From Opitutia bacterium (GTDB taxonomy: Bacteria; Verrucomicrobiota; Verrucomicrobiia; Opitutales; T3Sed10-336), in contig PXDN01000107.1 of the NCBI GenBank assembly GCA_003566375.1, positions 1-42,932 of the forward strand: a stretch of DNA of 42,932 nt. The letters are read 5' to 3'. The notes under the pieces were generated by a model that was not told where the DNA came from, made no database searches, and worked only from the letters and a program-made list of their open reading frames with translations. The translations under genes and the position numbers were made by a program. Shown piece after piece: positions 37,748-42,932 of the stretch (position 1 is its first letter; each line of letters opens with the position of its first letter).

Positions 37748-37761
37748 GCCACAAAGACCGC

Positions 37762-39201
37762 TCAGTCGCGCAAACTAAAACGGAAGAAGCGCCGGGGGTC
37801 GGACACGGTCCCGGGGTGGACAAACCGGAATTCGCCCGCCGACCCGGTTTCCACCTCGCCCAGAGGAGTCCAGGTGACAAGGTCCAATGACGTGAAGGCT
37901 TCGTAAATCCGGTCCGGCAAGCCGACCGCCCGCATTTCAAACTCCCCCTCCCCGTTCATTCCCATCTCCAGGATGGTGATGGCGGGATCGTCCTCCGCCC
38001 GCACATAGACCGTGACCCGCCCGTCGGCTTCGCCACCGAAGGGATCGGCCAGCAGGTAGGTGAACACGTCCGTGCCAGTGAAGCCGACTGGCGGAGCATA
38101 AGTCACCATCCCGTCCTCCAGCGACAGAACCGCCCCGGCCGCGGATGCGGTGTCGGGGAGTGAGAGATGCAGGGGATCCCCGTCCGGATCAAAATCGTTT
38201 AGCAGCAGCGTTTCCACCGCCACCGGCAACGGCGTGTCACGGGCCGCGCCCAGGAAATCGGGCCCGGCCACCGGCGGGTGATTGAACGGGATCACCTCAA
38301 TGGCTCGGATAGCGGCGGGGCCTTCCCCCGCGTCGCCGTCGGACAGCACAAAAACCACCGGTCGCACGCCTCCGGTCGGGAAACGCAGGGGATTGGCGAA
38401 GGTGACCGACCGGACCAAAGCCTCGACCGCCGCCAAAGTCGCGTTGGTGTTCAACTCGACCAATAACGGTTCCCCGTCCGTTCCCCCCGCGAAGATGCCG
38501 ATGGACGCCCCGTCAAACCAGACCTCGTCCCCGTCCTCCAGCGTGATGCCGGCCGGGCCGTTTGCCGCAATCCCCAAAACGTCTCCCGGAGCGGCCCCGC
38601 CGTTGATGGATACGCGAAGATACCCGCCCGCAAGCACGTCCGTGTCCGGATCCGCCACGGCGGCCGTCGGATCGATCACCACCACGCCCGCCCCCTCAAG
38701 GTAAACCAGGGGCTCCGGGTTCAACGTGACCGAGGGGGCCGCGGGCACGTGAACGGAAAACTCCCGCGCCACCGCGTCCCGCACCGGAATAAACGGAGGC
38801 TCTCCGGCAAAAATGGAAAACTCCCGCGTCACCGCGTCCGCCACGAAAAGAGGCAATTCCGGCGAACCGGCGAAAAGGGAAAATTCGCGGGTCACCGCGT
38901 CTGCCGCAACAGGGGGCACTTGGGGAGAACCGGCAAAGAGGGAAAACTCCCGCGCCACCGTGTCCGTCAATGCCAGCCGCGAACCAACCGGTCCGGCGAA
39001 GACCGAAAATTCACGTGTTGCGGCATCGTTCGCGGACACGGGTGAGGTATCCCCGAAAAAAAACGTGAATTCCCGAGCCAGCGCATCGGTCGCGTCTGCA
39101 GCCGCCGCGAATCCAACCGCCCGCGCCACCGCCACCCAAACGACAACCCGGGCAAAGCCCGGGAGGATGTGTGATCCGCGATTGACAACTGGGATTCTCA
39201 T
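37762..39201 (-). CDS. Secreted repeat protein: six N-terminal DAVxREFSxFAG repeats, cadherin-like/Ig-like middle, Verrucomicrobia-style C-terminal domain
   Basis: 479 aa; repeats at residues ~39-150; NHPPVAGPD...DFDPDGDPLHLSL...VTYAPPVGFTGTDVFTYLLAD (cadherin-like); C-term RIYEAFTSLDLVTWTPLGEVETGSAGEFRFVHP...RRFFRFSL. Confidence 0.8.
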   Translation of the reverse strand: MRIPVVNRGSHILPGFARVVVWVAVARAVGFAAAADATDALAREFTFFFGDTSPVSANDAATREFSVFAGPVGSRLALTDTVAREFSLFAGSPQVPPVAADAVTREFSLFAGSPELPLFVADAVTREFSIFAGEPPFIPVRDAVAREFSVHVPAAPSVTLNPEPLVYLEGAGVVVIDPTAAVADPDTDVLAGGYLRVSINGGAAPGDVLGIAANGPAGITLEDGDEVWFDGASIGIFAGGTDGEPLLVELNTNATLAAVEALVRSVTFANPLRFPTGGVRPVVFVLSDGDAGEGPAAIRAIEVIPFNHPPVAGPDFLGAARDTPLPVAVETLLLNDFDPDGDPLHLSLPDTASAAGAVLSLEDGMVTYAPPVGFTGTDVFTYLLADPFGGEADGRVTVYVRAEDDPAITILEMGMNGEGEFEMRAVGLPDRIYEAFTSLDLVTWTPLGEVETGSAGEFRFVHPGTVSDPRRFFRFSLRD

Positions 39202-39240
39202 TCGGGTGGCACCTTGCCGTGAAACAGGTTGTGCCTCTTC

Positions 39241-40578
39241 TCAATCCGGAAAACCGGCCAGCACCTGCACGGTGGAAAATCCGTCCGCGACGTCGATTTC
39301 CGCCGTCCAAGTGGAATCCTCGAAGGTTCCCCCCGCGTATTCGGCCAGGACCGTTTCATCGATCCCGGTCCGGCGGATCACGCGCACCGTCAACACACTG
39401 TCCAAGGGCACGTGCGAAGCTTCAATGAGCAAAGAGGCCGGTCCGGCGGAGGGCAGGGAAACATCCGTGTTGGGAAACGCAAGTTCGGCGCGCGGGTCCT
39501 CGGGAACGGTTTTCCCCCCAAGGCTGACCGAACGAATCATGGGCGTTTCCGGTTGGCGAAACAGCCGGGGTGTCTCCTCCGCCACGCCGAGGGAGTAGGC
39601 CGGGTTGCCAAGATCCACCAATTCATTCGTGAAAGTCTCCACGCGGATGCGTCCGACGGCTCCGTTGCCGCCGTTGCGGCCCGCAATACCAGTGCCGCCG
39701 GCGCCGCCAAGCGCCAAAAGCGTGCCGTTGCCCGAAATGTGGTCGGCCACGAGCCGGATTCCACCGCCGCTGCCGCCGCCCGCATAGGTTTGGGTCGTCC
39801 CGCCGCCGCTTGGGCTGCCGCCTCCATTGGCCCGCACTTGGCCGTTGAGGAGGATTGACTGGGAGGTGGCAATCAGAATGGCGCCGCCGCCCGCTCCTCC
39901 CCCGCGGCCGCGGTCGCCCATCGCCGAACCGGCTCCGCCTGATCCCCCGATGAGCGGGAAGACCCCCGGATTGCCGTAGGCGCTCCCCGGACTGCCGGCC
40001 CCGGCCCCGCCCGAGCTTCCCGCGGCACCCGGCGCGCCATGGCCAGCCCCGCTGCCGGCACCGCTGTCGCCTCCGGGGGAAGCCGAAGTGTAGGCGGGGC
40101 CTCCCGGCCCCATGCCGGCCGCGCCGGGGGTTTGCGCGTCGGACCCGCGCCCTCCCCGGAAACCGCCCGGCCCGGGCTCCGAGAAGCCGCGCAGGCCGTT
40201 GAAATCATGTCCCGGCGCGCCGTTCAAAGAGACGGTTCCATCAATGACCACGTCTCCCTGGGAAAGCCAGATCACCGGCGCGCGGGAAGGGTGGTTGAGA
40301 AAGGTGACGGTCACCCCGGACGGGATGTTGATGGAGGAAAATTTGAAGACCACCGCCCATTGCTCCGGATCATAGACCCCCGACCCGCTGCCCGGCGTGT
40401 CCCACGATCCGGTGGCGGCGAGGGAGAGGTCCACGACGATGTTTCCCGCGGGCTCGAAAGCCCCGTCGGATCCGTCGGAGGGAATGGTCAGCGCACCGGC
40501 GGGAGCGGCGGAAAGCAACAGGGGAAGCAGCAGCGGGAAGCAGAGACGAAGAGAGAATGATTTTATCATACTATTCAT
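39241..40578 (-). CDS. Secreted glycine-rich protein
   Basis: Signal peptide (MIKSFSLRLCFPLLLPLLLSAAPAGALT); ~180-residue Gly/Ala/Ser-rich region; GGGAGGGAILIATSQSILLNGQVRANGGG. Confidence 0.8.
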   Translation of the reverse strand: MNSMIKSFSLRLCFPLLLPLLLSAAPAGALTIPSDGSDGAFEPAGNIVVDLSLAATGSWDTPGSGSGVYDPEQWAVVFKFSSINIPSGVTVTFLNHPSRAPVIWLSQGDVVIDGTVSLNGAPGHDFNGLRGFSEPGPGGFRGGRGSDAQTPGAAGMGPGGPAYTSASPGGDSGAGSGAGHGAPGAAGSSGGAGAGSPGSAYGNPGVFPLIGGSGGAGSAMGDRGRGGGAGGGAILIATSQSILLNGQVRANGGGSPSGGGTTQTYAGGGSGGGIRLVADHISGNGTLLALGGAGGTGIAGRNGGNGAVGRIRVETFTNELVDLGNPAYSLGVAEETPRLFRQPETPMIRSVSLGGKTVPEDPRAELAFPNTDVSLPSAGPASLLIEASHVPLDSVLTVRVIRRTGIDETVLAEYAGGTFEDSTWTAEIDVADGFSTVQVLAGFPD

Positions 40579-40699
40579 GGCGGACCCTTGTTTCAGATTA
40601 GATAAGCCGAAAGAGTTGCAAGGCAGGTTTGCGAGTGTATAACCCATTCAACATATCCAAACAGACAAGTCAAGCCGCGTAAAACCAGCGTGGGTTGCT

Positions 40700-41491
40700 C
40701 TAAAGAGCCGATGTGAACTCCGTTACCATGCGCGTGAACTCCCCCCGGTTTTCAATGTGTGGATTGTGTCGCCAGTTTTCCACGACGCGGATGTCGGCTT
40801 GGGGAAAGTGCCGCCGGATCAGGGGATGATGGCTTTCAGTCACGAAATCGGATTTGCCCCCAATTAAAAACAACACCGGTCCCTCGAAGGTTTCTCCTTC
40901 CTCCACCGGGGCCGCGCCGGTGGCCTCCAGATCGCGGGTCAACACCGGGAGATTGATCTGCCAGGAGAAGCCGCCCTCCTCCCGGCGATCGAGATTGGTG
41001 AGCAGGAATTGCCGCATGCCCCACGAGGGAATTTCCTTTTCCATCCAGGCCTCGGCCTCGGCGCGGGATTTCAGCCGGTCGAGGGGAAGCGCGTTCATGG
41101 CGCGGAATTCGTCATCGTGGCGCGGTTGGCGGCGGCCGGGGGCAATATCCACCACCACCAGCGCCCGCACCTGGTCCGGTTGGCGGCAGGCCAGGCGCAT
41201 GGCGAGCTTTCCGCCCATGCTGTGCCCCAGGAGAAGGGTTTGGCCGATTCCCGTTCGGTCCGACCATGCCCGCAAATCCGCCTCCATGGCGGCGTAGGTG
41301 TGCGGAGACGCGTGGGGAGACCGGCCGTGGTTGCGCAAATCCGGCGCCAGCACGTGAAAGGAGTCCGTCAACCCGCGGGCGGCGCCCGCCCAGTTGCGGG
41401 AGGAGCCCAGCAGCCCGTGCAAAACCACCAGCGGGGGACGGTCTTCGCCCCCGAAGTCGCGGTGAACCAATTCAACCGGTTCGATTTCCAT
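40700..41491 (-). CDS. Alpha/beta hydrolase (YbfF-like esterase)
   Basis: PPLVVLHGLLGSSRNWAGAARGLTDSFHVLAPDLRNHGRSPH, LLLGHSMGGKLAMRLA (GHSMG nucleophile elbow), terminal His in WRHNPHIENRGEF. Confidence 0.92.
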   Translation of the reverse strand: MEIEPVELVHRDFGGEDRPPLVVLHGLLGSSRNWAGAARGLTDSFHVLAPDLRNHGRSPHASPHTYAAMEADLRAWSDRTGIGQTLLLGHSMGGKLAMRLACRQPDQVRALVVVDIAPGRRQPRHDDEFRAMNALPLDRLKSRAEAEAWMEKEIPSWGMRQFLLTNLDRREEGGFSWQINLPVLTRDLEATGAAPVEEGETFEGPVLFLIGGKSDFVTESHHPLIRRHFPQADIRVVENWRHNPHIENRGEFTRMVTEFTSAL

Positions 41492-41547
41492 GCAAAGGAA
41501 ATACGACGAACGCCCCACCCCGTCCAGCCGCGATCTTTTGTAATCCG

Positions 41548-41700
41548 GCTTCAGACTTCAGACTTCAGGCCACAGGTTTCAGGTTCAGCCTTCAAGTTTC
41601 ATCCTTTTCCGCCTTCCGGTCTCAGGTTGGTCTCAGGTTTCCGGTTTCAGGTTTCAGGTTTCAAGTGCAGGTTTCATCCCTCATCCCTCATCCTCCCCCT
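41548..41700. repeat. Degenerate GGTTTCA/CTTCAGA-type low-complexity intergenic repeat
   Basis: TTCAGACTTCAGACTTCAGGCCACAGGTTTCAGGTTCAGCC...GGTTTCAGGTTTCAGGTTTCAAG; three consecutive perfect GGTTTCA units from ~41643, followed by TCATCCC TCATCCC TCATCC. Confidence 0.8.
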
Positions 41701-42932
41701 TCCCCTCCGCGTCGGAGCAGGCTTTTGAAAGCGCCGTTTTGGGCCGCGAGGTTGTCGAACGTTCCCTCCTCCACCAGCCGCCCTTTTGATAACACGACGA
41801 TACGGTCGGCGTTGCGGATGGTGCTCAACCGGTGGGCGATGGTGATGACGGTACGCCCCTTGGACAACCGCTCCAGCGCTTCCTGAATCAGCTTCTCGCT
41901 CTCGTAGTCGAGGGCCGAGGTGGCCTCGTCGAGAATCAATACGCGCGGGTCGCGCAGGATGGCGCGGGCGATGGAGATGCGCTGGCGCTGGCCGCCGGAG
42001 AGGTTCACGCCGCGCTCGCCGAGGGGCGTGCCGTATCCCTGCGGCATGGCGAGGATGAACTCTTCGGCGTTGGCCTGGCGGGCGGCCTCGCGAACTTCCT
42101 CCTCGGTGGCGTCGTGCCGGGCAAAGCGGATGTTGTCGAGCACCGAGCCCGAGAGCAACAGGCTCTCCTGCATCACCACGGCGGCCTGGCGGCGAAACCA
42201 CCGCATGTCGGTTTGCTCCTGCGGCAACCCGTCGAGGCAAATCATGCCTTCCACCGGCCGGTAGAGACCGAGCACCAGATTGGCGAGAGTGCTTTTCCCC
42301 GAACCGGAGGGGCCGACAAACGCCACGTGTTCCCCCGGCTGAATGGTCAGCGAAAAATCCTCGATCACCCGCTTGTCCGACCCGGGGTAACTCATGGAGA
42401 CGTTTTCAAACCGGATCTCTCCCCGCAACGGCACCGGACGGTTTTGCCCGTTCCACTCCTCCACGTAGGCCGAGTCCAGCAGCTCCTTCAGGCTGTTGTA
42501 GCTCTCCTGCCCCACGAAATACTGCTCGCTGATCTGGCCGAGCATCTGCATCGGCATGAGAATGATCGGGAGGGCCACCAGAAACGCGAACAGCGTGCCG
42601 ATGGTCAGGTTGTTGTGCAAAACCAGGATCGCCCCGCCGCCCACGATGACGAGGGAGAGGGTTTGCGTGCTCACGTGGATGAAGGTGCCCAGCACCGAGC
42701 TGAGGCTGTGCATGTGCACCCGCGAGGCCGCCAAATCGTAGCTGCTGACGTCGAGCTGGGTCTCCGCCTGCTTCTCCTCCCCGAAGCTGCGCACCAACCG
42801 CAGGGCGGTGATCAGCTCGTTGGCCGTTCCGGTCAGGTGCTCATGGGCGAGGCGGGCGCGGGTGTGGCTTTCGCGGATTTTGTTGAAAAAATGAAAATGC
42901 ACGAAGCCGTACAACGGCAGCATCAGGAGCAG
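41688..42932 (-). CDS. ABC transporter, fused permease/ATP-binding exporter (5' end truncated by window edge)
   Basis: Walker A GPSGSGKSTLANLVLG, signature NLSGGQRQRISIARAIL, Walker B VLILDEATSALD, H-loop IAHRLSTI; N-terminal TM domain continues past window end. Confidence 0.94.
   Translation of the reverse strand: MLLMLPLYGFVHFHFFNKIRESHTRARLAHEHLTGTANELITALRLVRSFGEEKQAETQLDVSSYDLAASRVHMHSLSSVLGTFIHVSTQTLSLVIVGGGAILVLHNNLTIGTLFAFLVALPIILMPMQMLGQISEQYFVGQESYNSLKELLDSAYVEEWNGQNRPVPLRGEIRFENVSMSYPGSDKRVIEDFSLTIQPGEHVAFVGPSGSGKSTLANLVLGLYRPVEGMICLDGLPQEQTDMRWFRRQAAVVMQESLLLSGSVLDNIRFARHDATEEEVREAARQANAEEFILAMPQGYGTPLGERGVNLSGGQRQRISIARAILRDPRVLILDEATSALDYESEKLIQEALERLSKGRTVITIAHRLSTIRNADRIVVLSKGRLVEEGTFDNLAAQNGAFKSLLRRGGEGGG

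Noticed and set aside
37459-37752. 97 aa minus ORF in the 37.2-37.8 kb gap
   Set aside because: No domain, no convincing start context, overlaps the palindromic repeats; more likely noncoding.
40590-40650. Possible c-di-GMP-I riboswitch (CGCAAACC on the minus strand) upstream of the glycine-rich protein
   Set aside because: Only the short CGCAAACC core is present; the GAAA tetraloop and GGGACGCAAAGC / GGTAGCCGGGTTACCG elements are not seen.

Overview
A 42.9 kb, high-GC, gene-dense bacterial chromosomal window. The lineage looks Verrucomicrobiota/Opitutae-like; this is inferred from the secreted-protein C-terminal style and intergenic repeats and was not tested. Housekeeping and ordinary genes: xseA, an NhaC-type antiporter, ribF, a CPA2/Kef-type transporter with tandem RCK_C domains, a Nif3-like protein, a PP2C phosphatase, a TPR lipoprotein, a YhbY/CRM protein, glgA, rnr, a Phd/PIN toxin-antitoxin pair, monomeric icd, a DegT-family aminotransferase, a serine hydrolase, a DJ-1/PfpI protein, a DUF4091 protein, an M14 carboxypeptidase, an OppA-like lipoprotein, two unusual secreted repeat proteins, an alpha/beta hydrolase and a truncated ABC exporter. 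The standout is a ~12.4 kb minus-strand operon (21509-33949) encoding an expanded Mrp/Mnh-type cation/proton antiporter. It has mrpF, mrpG, a fused MbhD-MbhE-MnhB protein, mrpC, mrpE, a small orphan membrane protein, and SIX NuoL/M/N (MrpA/MrpD)-like subunits arranged as two collinear triplets. In each triplet the last-transcribed member lacks the TM5 glutamate expected in this superfamily. Other items of interest: a leader with three perfect-arm hairpins upstream of the operon, a candidate promoter-hairpin-terminator small RNA at ~17.7 kb with a possible pseudoknot, a 6x DAVxREFSxFAG peptide repeat, and two kinds of intergenic repeats. No tRNA, rRNA, CRISPR array or transposase was recognised.
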